A stretch of DNA of 6,605 nt from Clostridia bacterium (GCA_017521775.1 JAFXBO010000122.1:1-6605), one strand, 5' to 3'. Positions 1 through 5,151 are shown, counted from the stretch's first letter. A program made the numbers and translations. Notes: generated from the letters alone by a model not told the origin.

Positions 1-14
1 AAAGGAGGAAAAGC

Positions 15-545
15 ATGCAGATAACCGATATCGAAAAGTTGGTAGATGAATATGGCAAGGATTTGTATAACTTCTCAAGAAAACTTACATATAATGAATT
101 TGATGCTGAAGAGCTATATCAGGATACATTTCTAAAGGTTATGGATGTATATGAAAGAATTGATGAAGAAAACAATCCAAAAAGCTTTTTGATTTCTATA
201 TGTATTTCTATATGGAACAATAAAAAGAGAAAATATGCAAGACGAAATCGTATTGCACCAACCGAATATATTGATGAAGATTATAAAAGTAATTCATATA
301 AAAGTGAAGATACTCCTGAATCTGAAATGCTTAAAAAAGAACTTCGCGATTTAATTAATAAAATTGTAAATGAACTTGATGATAAAATGCGAATTCCTTT
401 TCTTCTTTTCTACTATTCGGATATGTCAATTGAAAATATATCAAAAACAATTGATATACCTGTAGGAACTGTTAAAAGCAGATTGCATAATGCAAGAGCG
501 TATGTTAAAAATAAATTGGAGGTGTATGGGGTTGACAGAGTTTGA
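15..545 (+). CDS. ECF-type RNA polymerase sigma factor
   Basis: This 176-residue protein is a small group IV (extracytoplasmic function) sigma factor, which directs RNA polymerase to a small stress or envelope regulon. Region 2 spans about residues 8-78, with the acidic helix around DAEELYQDTFLKVMD (30-44) and a basic stretch KKRKYARRNR near its end. A variable acidic linker follows at about 82-105. Region 4 spans about 107-168 and ends with the helix-turn-helix signature IPVGTVKSRLHNAR (148-161). Length is typical of the family, and no extra C-terminal domain is present. The ATG has AGGAGG at 3-8, six bases upstream. The next gene starts inside this one and encodes a membrane protein, the usual sigma/anti-sigma arrangement. 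The promoter lies outside the window, so autoregulation cannot be judged. Family assignment is firm; the signal and regulon are unknown. Confidence 0.93.
   Translation: MQITDIEKLVDEYGKDLYNFSRKLTYNEFDAEELYQDTFLKVMDVYERIDEENNPKSFLISICISIWNNKKRKYARRNRIAPTEYIDEDYKSNSYKSEDTPESEMLKKELRDLINKIVNELDDKMRIPFLLFYYSDMSIENISKTIDIPVGTVKSRLHNARAYVKNKLEVYGVDRV
518..522 (+). promoter_or_regulatory. Ribosome binding site selecting the TTG start of the anti-sigma gene
   Basis: GGAGG lies inside the 3' end of the sigma factor gene. It sits nine bases before TTG 532 but only three before the in-frame ATG 526, which favours the TTG. A ribosome finishing the sigma gene at 545 would already cover this start, so the two products are probably made in a coupled ratio. 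Confidence 0.6.
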
Positions 546-1272
546 TAATTTGATGAAAGCTTTGGCTGATGAAAAAGAAGTTCCACAGGAACTTAATCTT
601 AAACTTAAGAATAAAATCAGAGCAAAATACAGATATAATAAATTGGTGAAGTCTGTACCTTTGTCAGCAGTTGCCTGTATAGCTGTTGGAATTATTCTTG
701 TGTCATCAGTTAACAGAAACGAAGAAAATTTTGTTGTACCACCACAGGTTGTTTCAGAAACAATAATAAGTGAAGAAATTTTTGTTGAAGATGAACCTGT
801 AATAGCAGATAAAAAAGAAATAAAAGAAAGTAAGAAAGAAAAAGTTAAAAAGTCAGCGATAGTTGAAACCAAAGAAACAGATCCTGCTGATGAACCTGTT
901 AATGACGGAATTGCAGTTGCACAAATTGAGCCAACAGATTTATCCGGAAACGAACCTATGCTGATAAGTGAAGATGCAGCTCCAATGAGCAGGGGAAGAA
1001 TGATTGAGGAAGATAATATCGGAGAAAGAAGCTTATCATTAATTGAATATTTAGTTAACGATGAAGAAAAGATTTCTTTAGTTTCTCAAAGAATTAAGGA
1101 TCAAATGCAAAATAATGAGGAAATAGATTATTATGACAGCTTTATCTCTATTTCCGGAAATGAACGATATGATGTGACTGTAGAAAATGAATTAGTTGTT
1201 TTCTTTGATGCAGGTGTGGTTGCCCCTGAGGAATTTGGTGAGCAGGCCTTTAATGTTGGAGTTATATATTAA
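532..1272 (+). CDS. Probable membrane anti-sigma factor with RsiV-like (DUF3298-like) C-terminus
   Basis: The protein has 246 residues from the chosen TTG start. It has a cytoplasmic N-terminus of about 40 residues (MTEFDNLMKALADEKEVPQE...), basic residues, one membrane segment at about 42-60 (VPLSAVACIAVGIILVSSV), a low-complexity Lys/Glu-rich extracytoplasmic linker (about 80-165) and a small C-terminal domain (about 166-246). The last part, with RSLSLIEYL and later YDVTVENELVVFFDAGVVAP, resembles the end of DUF3298 domains such as that of RsiV, the lysozyme-sensing anti-SigV factor of Bacillus. That resemblance is from memory of the family. No HxxxCxxC zinc anti-sigma motif is present. The start is TTG 532 because GGAGG (518-522) lies nine bases upstream; ATG 526 is only three bases from it, and ATG 490 lies upstream of it with no good site. 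The gene overlaps the sigma gene by 14 bases, which suggests translational coupling. Function is inferred from position and topology. Confidence 0.8.
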   Translation: MTEFDNLMKALADEKEVPQELNLKLKNKIRAKYRYNKLVKSVPLSAVACIAVGIILVSSVNRNEENFVVPPQVVSETIISEEIFVEDEPVIADKKEIKESKKEKVKKSAIVETKETDPADEPVNDGIAVAQIEPTDLSGNEPMLISEDAAPMSRGRMIEEDNIGERSLSLIEYLVNDEEKISLVSQRIKDQMQNNEEIDYYDSFISISGNERYDVTVENELVVFFDAGVVAPEEFGEQAFNVGVIY

Positions 1273-1278
1273 TAATAA

Positions 1279-1309
1279 AAAAAGAGCAAAGATTTTCTTT
1301 GCTCTTTTT
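1279..1309. terminator. Bidirectional intrinsic terminator between the anti-sigma gene and tRNA-Leu
   Basis: An 11-base-pair stem, AAAGAGCAAAG (1281-1291) with CTTTGCTCTTT (1297-1307), has a five-base loop and is flanked by A runs on the left and T runs on the right. It can therefore end transcription in both directions. On the plus strand it follows the anti-sigma stop by eight bases. On the minus strand it begins at the CCA end of the tRNA, so one hairpin serves two convergent units. Confidence 0.9.
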
Positions 1310-1395
1310 GGTGCAGGTAACAGGACTTGAACCTGCATGAAATTGCTTTCACATGGACCTGAACCATGCGCGTCTGCCAATTCCGCCATACCTGC
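1309..1395 (-). tRNA. tRNA-Leu (anticodon CAG), CCA encoded
   Basis: Read on the minus strand, this is a complete 87-base class II tRNA. The acceptor stem is GCAGGTA with TACCTGC, followed by discriminator A and an encoded CCA. The D arm contains the typical leucine sequence GGCGGAATTGGCAGACGC. The anticodon stem CATGG/CCATG encloses the loop TTCAGGT, giving anticodon CAG (plus-strand positions 1359-1361), which reads CUG. The long variable arm TGAAA-GCAA-TTTCA is typical of leucine, serine and bacterial tyrosine tRNAs. The T arm is GCAGG-TTCAAGT-CCTGT with one G-U pair. The anticodon, long variable arm and leucine-like D arm agree on identity. It is a single-gene unit with its own promoter and terminator. 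Confidence 0.97.
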
Positions 1396-1408
1396 AAATG
1401 CAATATGT

Positions 1409-1437
1409 ATAATAACATAATATTTATGAAATGTCAA
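1409..1437 (-). promoter_or_regulatory. Sigma-A promoter of tRNA-Leu
   Basis: On the minus strand, a perfect -35 TTGACA (1437-1432) is separated by exactly 17 bases from the -10 TATTAT (1414-1409). Predicted initiation near 1402 leaves only a few bases before the mature tRNA 5' end at 1395. This is the closest to consensus of the promoters in the window, as expected for a stable RNA gene. Confidence 0.9.
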
Positions 1438-1461
1438 TGTTTTAAATATAAGAAATATTTA

Positions 1462-1490
1462 TTGACCAAGCAGTTTTTTTGTGGTAAAAT
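1462..1490 (+). promoter_or_regulatory. Sigma-A promoter of the nitroreductase gene
   Basis: The -35 TTGACC (1462-1467) and -10 TAAAAT (1485-1490) are spaced by 17 bases. Initiation is expected near 1497, so the transcript would begin almost at the ribosome binding site AAGGAG (1498-1503). It is divergent from the tRNA promoter, with 24 bases between the two -35 elements. Confidence 0.8.
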
Positions 1491-1512
1491 TGTAAAAAAG
1501 GAGATGTTTTAT

Positions 1513-2016
1513 GTGAATGTTAGTGATGCAATAAGAAACAGACGAAGTATAAGAAAATACATTGATTACAAAATACCTGATGAAGACATTTATAAGATTT
1601 TGGAAGCTGGAATGATGGCTCCAAGTGCTAAAAATACAAGACCGTGGGAGTTTGTTGTTCTAAAGAGTGATAATGCTAAAAATAAAGCGGCCCAAATTCA
1701 TCCATTTGCAAAACACCTGAAAGAAGCCTCGATTGGAATTTTGGTATGTGCAAATATAGAAAATGAGCTTGTAAGACAAATGGGATATTATCCTCAGGAT
1801 TGTGGTGCGGCAATTCAGAATATGCTTTTAGAAAGTCTTGAATTAGGCTATGGAAGCTGTTGGTGTGGTTTATATCCATTAGAAGAACGTGTTAAAGATT
1901 TTAAGAAAGAGTTTTCATTAGAAACAATTCCTGTTGCGCTTGTTGTTATAGGAAAAGCAGAGGATAAACCAAGTGCAAGGGGTTATTTTGAAGAGAGTAA
2001 AGTAAAATATTTATAA
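1513..2016 (+). CDS. Small nitroreductase-family FMN oxidoreductase
   Basis: The protein has 167 residues and is a compact member of the nitroreductase family: FMN-dependent, NAD(P)H-using cytoplasmic enzymes that usually act as homodimers on nitroaromatics, quinones or related acceptors. Visible FMN-binding features are RNRRSIRKY (8-16), APSAKNTRPWEF (36-47), and the central segment DCGAAIQNMLLESLELGYG (96-114) followed by SCWCGLYP. The C-terminal part ends in KPSARGYFEE. The start is GTG 1513, nine bases after AAGGAG (1498-1503), and gives the family-typical opening MNVSDAIRNRRSIRKY. The in-frame ATG 1504 directly abuts the ribosome binding site, and any longer form would start upstream of the promoter and run antisense to the tRNA. 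It is monocistronic, between its own promoter and a strong terminator. The physiological substrate cannot be read from the sequence. Confidence 0.92.
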   Translation: MNVSDAIRNRRSIRKYIDYKIPDEDIYKILEAGMMAPSAKNTRPWEFVVLKSDNAKNKAAQIHPFAKHLKEASIGILVCANIENELVRQMGYYPQDCGAAIQNMLLESLELGYGSCWCGLYPLEERVKDFKKEFSLETIPVALVVIGKAEDKPSARGYFEESKVKYL

Positions 2017-2020
2017 ATAG

Positions 2021-2052
2021 AAAAAGGCTTGCCGAATTTGGCAAGCCTTTTT
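2021..2052. terminator. Bidirectional terminator between nitroreductase and AraC-family genes
   Basis: A perfect 13-base-pair inverted repeat, AAAAAGGCTTGCC (2021-2033) with GGCAAGCCTTTTT (2040-2052), has a six-base loop. It has A runs on one side and T runs on the other, so it works on both strands. It begins four bases after the nitroreductase stop. Its right edge overlaps the stop codon of the convergent AraC-family gene (2051-2053), leaving no untranslated spacer on that side. Confidence 0.93.
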
Positions 2053-2848
2053 ATTGCTTTGTTGGGGAGTGATTAAAGTATTTTTTATATGCGCGATAGA
2101 ATGCAGAATAATCGGAAAAGCCATATTGAGAAAATACCTTTGTTGGCATAACTCCCATTTCTACTAATTCCTTAACTTTTATGAGTCTTTTTGAGGTAAT
2201 ATAATTCCATACAGTTGTTCCTGTTGATTTTTTAAAAACTCTGCATAATTGTGATTTGCTCAAATAAAATTTTTTACATATATCATCAAGAGATATTTGC
2301 TTATCAAGGTTATCCATTATATAATATATTATCTGGTTAATAAGAGTATCATCGTTATAAACTGTGTTAAAATCAGGAGAATTGAAAATGTTCCTGATTT
2401 CATTTAAAATTGCAAACAGATTTGTTGCAACAAGAAGCTCATCTTGTTGAGGTGAGTTTATCATATTATGAATTATCTGAAAAAAGAAATCATTTTCAAA
2501 ATAATGTTTTCTTAAAAGATTTTGTTTCCCCGGACTCCTGTTTTCTATTGGCTCAAGGAGTTTCTTTTCTTTATCTATTTTTTCGATAAAATCTTTCTTA
2601 AAATGAATAACATATCTTTCATATGGTTCTACGGGATCTATTTCTATATGATGTGACTCGGTTGTATCCATAATAAGAACATCGCCTTTTTTCAGGTGAT
2701 AGTCACTGCCTTCAACGTGAAATATTCCTTTTCCTGACACAAAATAACAAATCTCGCAATGATCTGTATGTATGTGAGTTTGATACTCATCCGGATTTGG
2801 AGATACTTCTAAAGAATGATAGAAACGAAAGTTTTCTGTTGATATCAT
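2051..2848 (-). CDS. AraC-family transcriptional regulator with N-terminal cupin domain
   Basis: The protein has 265 residues. The N-terminal part (about 20-75) is a cupin-type ligand-binding domain: THIHTDHCEICYFVSGKG (24-41) supplies clustered His residues and a Glu, then KKGDVLIM and ESHHIEI complete the barrel motifs. The middle (about 85-165) is a helical linker. The C-terminus (about 168-265) is the double helix-turn-helix DNA-binding domain, with ISLDDICKKFYLSKSQLCRVFKK (helices spanning 185-207) and the family signature GFSDYSAFYRAYKKYF (243-258) before the usual SP. The start is ATG 2848, with GAGGTG (2860-2855) six bases upstream; the GTG at 2857 is part of that site and is not a likely start. 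The gene is divergent from the KDG operon, so it probably senses a sugar acid or derivative and controls that operon. This is inferred from arrangement; the effector is unknown. Confidence 0.92.
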   Translation of the reverse strand: MISTENFRFYHSLEVSPNPDEYQTHIHTDHCEICYFVSGKGIFHVEGSDYHLKKGDVLIMDTTESHHIEIDPVEPYERYVIHFKKDFIEKIDKEKKLLEPIENRSPGKQNLLRKHYFENDFFFQIIHNMINSPQQDELLVATNLFAILNEIRNIFNSPDFNTVYNDDTLINQIIYYIMDNLDKQISLDDICKKFYLSKSQLCRVFKKSTGTTVWNYITSKRLIKVKELVEMGVMPTKVFSQYGFSDYSAFYRAYKKYFNHSPTKQ

Positions 2849-2866
2849 ATAAAACACCTCATATAT

Positions 2867-2895
2867 ATACTATCATACATTGAGAATATTTGCAA
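2867..2895 (-). promoter_or_regulatory. Promoter of the AraC-family gene
   Basis: On the minus strand, -35 TTGCAA (2895-2890) and -10 TAGTAT (2872-2867) are separated by 17 bases. Initiation near 2860 would place the ribosome binding site GAGGTG (2860-2855) at the very start of the mRNA. The region is rich in TA steps, so an alternative -10 nearby is possible. Confidence 0.6.
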
Positions 2896-2898
2896 TAT
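2886..2898. promoter_or_regulatory. Palindrome over the -35 of the AraC-family gene (possible operator)
   Basis: ATATT-TGC-AATAT is a 13-base inverted repeat that covers the whole predicted -35 element (2890-2895) of the minus-strand promoter. Position alone suggests autoregulation. In such AT-rich DNA a five-base arm can easily arise by chance. Confidence 0.3.
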
Positions 2899-2911
2899 AT
2901 TTATAAAATTT

Positions 2912-2928
2912 TAACAATTTAATTGTTA
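2912..2928. promoter_or_regulatory. Palindrome over the -35 region of the KDG operon (possible operator)
   Basis: TAACAATT-T-AATTGTTA is a perfect 17-base palindrome with eight-base arms. It lies over the position where the -35 of the plus-strand kdgA promoter should be (2918-2923). A protein bound here would touch or block RNA polymerase. AraC-family proteins more often bind direct repeats, so the palindrome might serve another dimeric regulator. Confidence 0.45.
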
Positions 2929-2946
2929 TTATTTATATGGTATAAT
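2918..2946 (+). promoter_or_regulatory. Promoter of the kdgA-kdgK operon (extended -10, weak -35)
   Basis: A perfect -10 TATAAT (2941-2946) is preceded by TGG, forming an extended -10. At 17-base spacing the -35 is TTTAAT (2918-2923), only three of six matches to consensus. A good -10 with a poor -35 fits activator-dependent transcription, such as by the divergent AraC-type protein, although an extended -10 can also work alone. The leader to the start codon is about 54 bases. Confidence 0.7.
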
Positions 2947-3006
2947 ATAGAAAATTATAGTCTAATAGTGACTTAATAAGCAGAAAAAATAGGAGCGTGT
3001 TAAATT

Positions 3007-3636
3007 ATGGAAGAAATGATAGCAAAATATGGTGTTGTGCCAGTAGTTGTTCTTAATGATGCAAAAGATGCTGAGCCTTTGGCAGATGCATTGTGTGAGG
3101 GTGGACTTTCATGTGCAGAGGTAACATTCAGAACTGCTGCTGCTGAGGAGTCAATTCGTTTGATGGTAAAAGCTCATCCTGAAATGCTTGTTGGTGCAGG
3201 AACAATTTTAACAATTGATCAAGTTGACAGAGCTGTTGGTGCAGGTGCTAAATTTATTGTCAGCCCTGGTTTTGACCCTGAAATTGTTGATTATTGTTTA
3301 TCAAAAAATATTCCTGTTTTCCCTGGTTGTGTAACTCCATCAGAGGTTGCTCAGGCAGTTAAGAGAGGATTGAAGGTTGTTAAGTTTTTCCCTGCAGAAC
3401 AGGCTGGAGGACTTCCAATGATTAAGGCAATGGCGGCACCTTACAATATGGTTAAGTTTATGCCAACAGGTGGTATTAATGCAAAGAACATCAAGGAATA
3501 TCTTGAGTGCAAGAATATTATATGTTGTGGTGGTAGCTGGATGGTTAAGGGTGATTTAATTTCTGATGGAAAGTTTGAAGAAATTATTGCTTTAACAAAA
3601 GAAGCTGTTGAAATAGTTAAAAATATTCGTGGATAA
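3007..3636 (+). CDS. kdgA: 2-dehydro-3-deoxy-phosphogluconate (KDPG) aldolase, possibly bifunctional with 4-hydroxy-2-oxoglutarate aldolase
   Basis: This 209-residue cytoplasmic class I aldolase cleaves KDPG to pyruvate and glyceraldehyde 3-phosphate; many members also cleave 4-hydroxy-2-oxoglutarate. The full-length (beta/alpha)8 barrel shows the family landmarks: CAEVTFRT (36-43), with the conserved Glu38 and Arg42; VGAGTIL (62-68); KFIVSPGFD (82-90); FPGCVTPSE (105-113); the Schiff-base lysine Lys126 in KVVKFFPAE (123-131); and the phosphate-binding MPTGGI (152-157). All key residues are present. AGGAG (2991-2995) lies 11 bases before the ATG. It is the first gene of a two-gene operon, with the KDG kinase starting 11 bases after its stop, so the two enzymes complete uronate breakdown. 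Regulation is probably by the divergent AraC-family protein. Confidence 0.96.
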   Translation: MEEMIAKYGVVPVVVLNDAKDAEPLADALCEGGLSCAEVTFRTAAAEESIRLMVKAHPEMLVGAGTILTIDQVDRAVGAGAKFIVSPGFDPEIVDYCLSKNIPVFPGCVTPSEVAQAVKRGLKVVKFFPAEQAGGLPMIKAMAAPYNMVKFMPTGGINAKNIKEYLECKNIICCGGSWMVKGDLISDGKFEEIIALTKEAVEIVKNIRG

Positions 3637-3647
3637 GGAGAAGAACT

Positions 3648-4745
3648 ATGAATTTAAATATTAAAGATAAGAATGAATGTATGTATGATGCCGTTTCATT
3701 GGGAGAGGTTATGTTAAGACTTGACCCTGGTGAAGGCAGAATAAGAACTGCAAGAAGCTTCAGAGCATGGGAGGGCGGAGGCGAATATAATGTAATTCGT
3801 GGTCTTCATAAATGCTTCAAGATGGATACTGCTGTGTTGACAGCTTTTGCAGAAAATGAAGTTGGATATTTAATGGAAGATTTCATTGAACAAGGTGGTG
3901 TTGATACATCACTGATTAAGTGGATGAAGACTGATGGTATTGGAAGAATTTGCAGAAACGGACTTAATTTCACAGAGCGTGGATTTGGTATCAGAGGTGC
4001 AGTAGGATGTTCTGACAGAGCAAATACTGCTATATCAAAGGCTACTCCTGATGATTTTGATTTTGAATACATCTTTGGTACATTGGGAGTTCGTTGGTTG
4101 CATACAGGTGGAATTTATGCTGCTTTATCAGAACAGTCATGTAAGACTGTAATTGAAGCTGTTAAAACAGCTAAGAAGTATGGAACAATTGTTTCTTATG
4201 ACTTAAATTACCGTCCATCAATGTGGAGTGCAATCGGTGGTCTTGAAAAGGCTCAGGAAGTTAATAAAGAAATTGCAAAATATGTTGATGTTATGATAGG
4301 TAACGAAGAAGATTTCACTGCTTGTCTTGGTTTGGAAATTGAGGGTAATGATGCAAATCTTAAAGAATTAAATCTTGATGGATACAAGAAGATGATTAAT
4401 GAAGCAGCAAGACAGTATCCTAATTTCAAGGTTATTGCAACAACTCTAAGAGAAGTTAAGACCGCAACAGTTAACGACTGGAGTGCTATTTGCTGGGCAG
4501 ACGGAACAGTTTATAAGGCAAAGGACTATAAAGGTCTTGAAATTATGGACAGAGTTGGTGGAGGAGATTCATTTGCATCAGGTCTTATCTATGGTTTGAT
4601 GACAACCGGCGATGCTGAGGTAGCTGTTAACTATGGTGCAGCTCACGGTGCATTGGCGATGACAACTCCTGGTGACACAACAATGGCTAACAAAAAAGAA
4701 GTTGAAGCTATTATGGGTGGAGCAGGCGCAAGAGTTCAAAGATAA
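3648..4745 (+). CDS. kdgK: 2-dehydro-3-deoxygluconokinase (KDG kinase), PfkB family
   Basis: This 365-residue PfkB/ribokinase-family sugar kinase is predicted to phosphorylate 2-keto-3-deoxygluconate with ATP to KDPG, the substrate of the aldolase encoded just upstream. The N-terminal lobe has SLGEVMLRLDPG (17-28) and the substrate-site glycines in WEGGGEYNV (41-49). DLNYRPSMW (185-193) and the motif IGNEEDF (217-223) follow. The second PfkB signature is DRVGGGDSFASG (301-312), with Asp307 as the expected catalytic base; it reads GGGD where most family members have GAGD. The ATG has AAGGAG (3635-3640) seven bases upstream, and that site overlaps the kdgA stop codon. PfkB substrate specificity is hard to read from sequence; the KDG call rests mainly on pairing with the aldolase. 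A hairpin terminator follows. Confidence 0.9.
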   Translation: MNLNIKDKNECMYDAVSLGEVMLRLDPGEGRIRTARSFRAWEGGGEYNVIRGLHKCFKMDTAVLTAFAENEVGYLMEDFIEQGGVDTSLIKWMKTDGIGRICRNGLNFTERGFGIRGAVGCSDRANTAISKATPDDFDFEYIFGTLGVRWLHTGGIYAALSEQSCKTVIEAVKTAKKYGTIVSYDLNYRPSMWSAIGGLEKAQEVNKEIAKYVDVMIGNEEDFTACLGLEIEGNDANLKELNLDGYKKMINEAARQYPNFKVIATTLREVKTATVNDWSAICWADGTVYKAKDYKGLEIMDRVGGGDSFASGLIYGLMTTGDAEVAVNYGAAHGALAMTTPGDTTMANKKEVEAIMGGAGARVQR

Positions 4746-4757
4746 TTTTAAAAATTT

Positions 4758-4787
4758 AAAGGCTGTGCATTTTAGCACAGCCTTTTT
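4758..4787. terminator. Intrinsic terminator after the KDG operon, probably shared with the minus-strand small genes
   Basis: An 11-base-pair stem, AAAGGCTGTGC (4758-4768) with GCACAGCCTTT (4775-4785), has a six-base loop and is followed by a T run through 4787. On the minus strand the same stem is followed by TTTAAATTTTT, so it can also end transcription coming from the tiny genes at 4801-5055. Confidence 0.9.
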
Positions 4788-4800
4788 AAGTAGTAGTCAA

Positions 4801-4902
4801 TTATTCACCACACATACATGTTACGATAACAATGATAATCAATACCCAAAGAATCATATCAAGATCGAAACCACATCTGTTATTGCATCCACAATCACCC
4901 AT
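4801..4902 (-). CDS. Tiny Cys-rich hydrophobic protein B (33 aa)
   Basis: This 33-codon gene has a strong ribosome binding site, GGAGG (4915-4911), eight bases before its ATG. The product opens with MGDCGCNNRCGFDLD, has a hydrophobic run of about 12 residues (16-27, MILWVLIIIVIV), and ends TCMCGE. Cys residues sit at 4, 6, 10, 29 and 31, on both sides of the hydrophobic run. The run is short for a normal membrane span. It is the second of two tandem minus-strand genes. I do not recognise a named family. The style recalls tiny hydrophobic or Cys-rich sporulation and coat proteins of Firmicutes, but that is inference. Support for coding comes from the ribosome binding site, the composition and the resemblance to its neighbour. 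Confidence 0.72.
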   Translation of the reverse strand: MGDCGCNNRCGFDLDMILWVLIIIVIVTCMCGE

Positions 4903-4941
4903 TAAAAAGTCCTCCTTTCTGATTTATTTTTGATATGCAAT

Positions 4942-5055
4942 TTAATCCTTAAAGGAGGAATTCAAAATTGCCTTATCAAACAAAGTTATACAAAGACAAC
5001 AGATTACGAGGATTATCAATATTACACATTCAAATTCACCTATGCATATATTCAT
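4942..5055 (-). CDS. Tiny Cys-rich hydrophobic protein A (37 aa)
   Basis: This 37-codon gene has GGGAGG (5068-5063) seven bases before its ATG. The protein begins MNICIGEFEC, continues with a strongly hydrophobic segment (about 11-26, VILIILVICCLCITLF) and ends in a short polar tail, DKAILNSSFKD. Cys residues sit at 4, 10, 19, 20 and 22. Cys4, Cys10 and a C-[L/M]-C motif at the end of the hydrophobic run are shared with the 33-residue protein encoded 39 bases downstream, so the two are probably paralogous. The product is predicted to be membrane-inserted or membrane-associated. No family is recognised. A competing plus-strand reading through the same DNA exists but has ordinary composition and a TTG start, so this frame is preferred. 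Confidence 0.65.
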   Translation of the reverse strand: MNICIGEFECVILIILVICCLCITLFDKAILNSSFKD

Positions 5056-5086
5056 TTTAAGACCTCCCAAATGGCTGTTGTTAATA

Positions 5087-5114
5087 TATACTATGAAGGA
5101 TGATAAAATTTTGT
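5087..5114 (-). promoter_or_regulatory. Candidate sigma-K/sigma-E-like promoter of the tiny Cys-rich genes
   Basis: On the minus strand, CATAGTATA (5095-5087) matches the CATAnnnTA type of -10 used by the mother-cell sigma factor sigma-K. ACA (5114-5112) lies 16 bases upstream, where the short AC-type -35 is expected. The implied start near 5080 is about 12 bases before the ribosome binding site. A sigma-A reading of the same DNA, CTACAA-17-TAGTAT, has a poor -35. The motif is short and the DNA AT-rich, so this is tentative. Confidence 0.35.
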
Positions 5115-5122
5115 AGCTTGTC

Positions 5123-5151
5123 TTGATATTTTATTATTTATGAGTTATAAT
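5123..5151 (+). promoter_or_regulatory. Sigma-A promoter of the ynzC-TPR-GNAT operon
   Basis: The -35 TTGATA (5123-5128) and a perfect -10 TATAAT (5146-5151) are spaced by 17 bases. Initiation near 5158 rules out coding use of upstream in-frame codons such as ATG 5140 and supports the ATG at 5185. It is divergent from the promoter of the tiny Cys-rich genes. Confidence 0.87.

Noticed and set aside
441..872. Long minus-strand open frame opposite the sigma/anti-sigma genes
   Set aside because: It is a Ser/Thr/Phe-rich shadow of the A-rich coding strand, with no ribosome binding site or family features.
1192..1437. Minus-strand open frame containing MAELADAHGSGPCESNF
   Set aside because: It is a conceptual translation of the tRNA-Leu gene and its flanks. 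Peptides of this type are well-known spurious database proteins from tRNA genes.
1366..1512. N-terminal extension of the nitroreductase
   Set aside because: It runs antisense through the tRNA and lies upstream of, and across, the gene's own promoter. The GTG at 1513 has the right ribosome binding site spacing and gives the family-typical N-terminus.
2959..2973. Short inverted repeat AGTC...GACT in the kdgA leader
   Set aside because: Four-base arms with a seven-base A/T-rich loop are too weak to call an operator, hairpin or riboswitch.
4672..4905. Plus-strand open frame overlapping the kdgK end and the terminator
   Set aside because: It starts inside kdgK in another frame, reads through a strong terminator hairpin, and has no ribosome binding site or family features.
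4968..5060. Plus-strand TTG-start open frame of 30 codons behind AAAGGAGG (4951-4958)
   Set aside because: The ribosome-site match is attractive, but the peptide has no recognisable character, no promoter is evident, and it lies opposite the better-supported Cys-rich gene. The purine run is the complement of TCCTCCTTT coding for Ser-Ser-Phe there. It deserves a second look only if the minus-strand frame proves not conserved.
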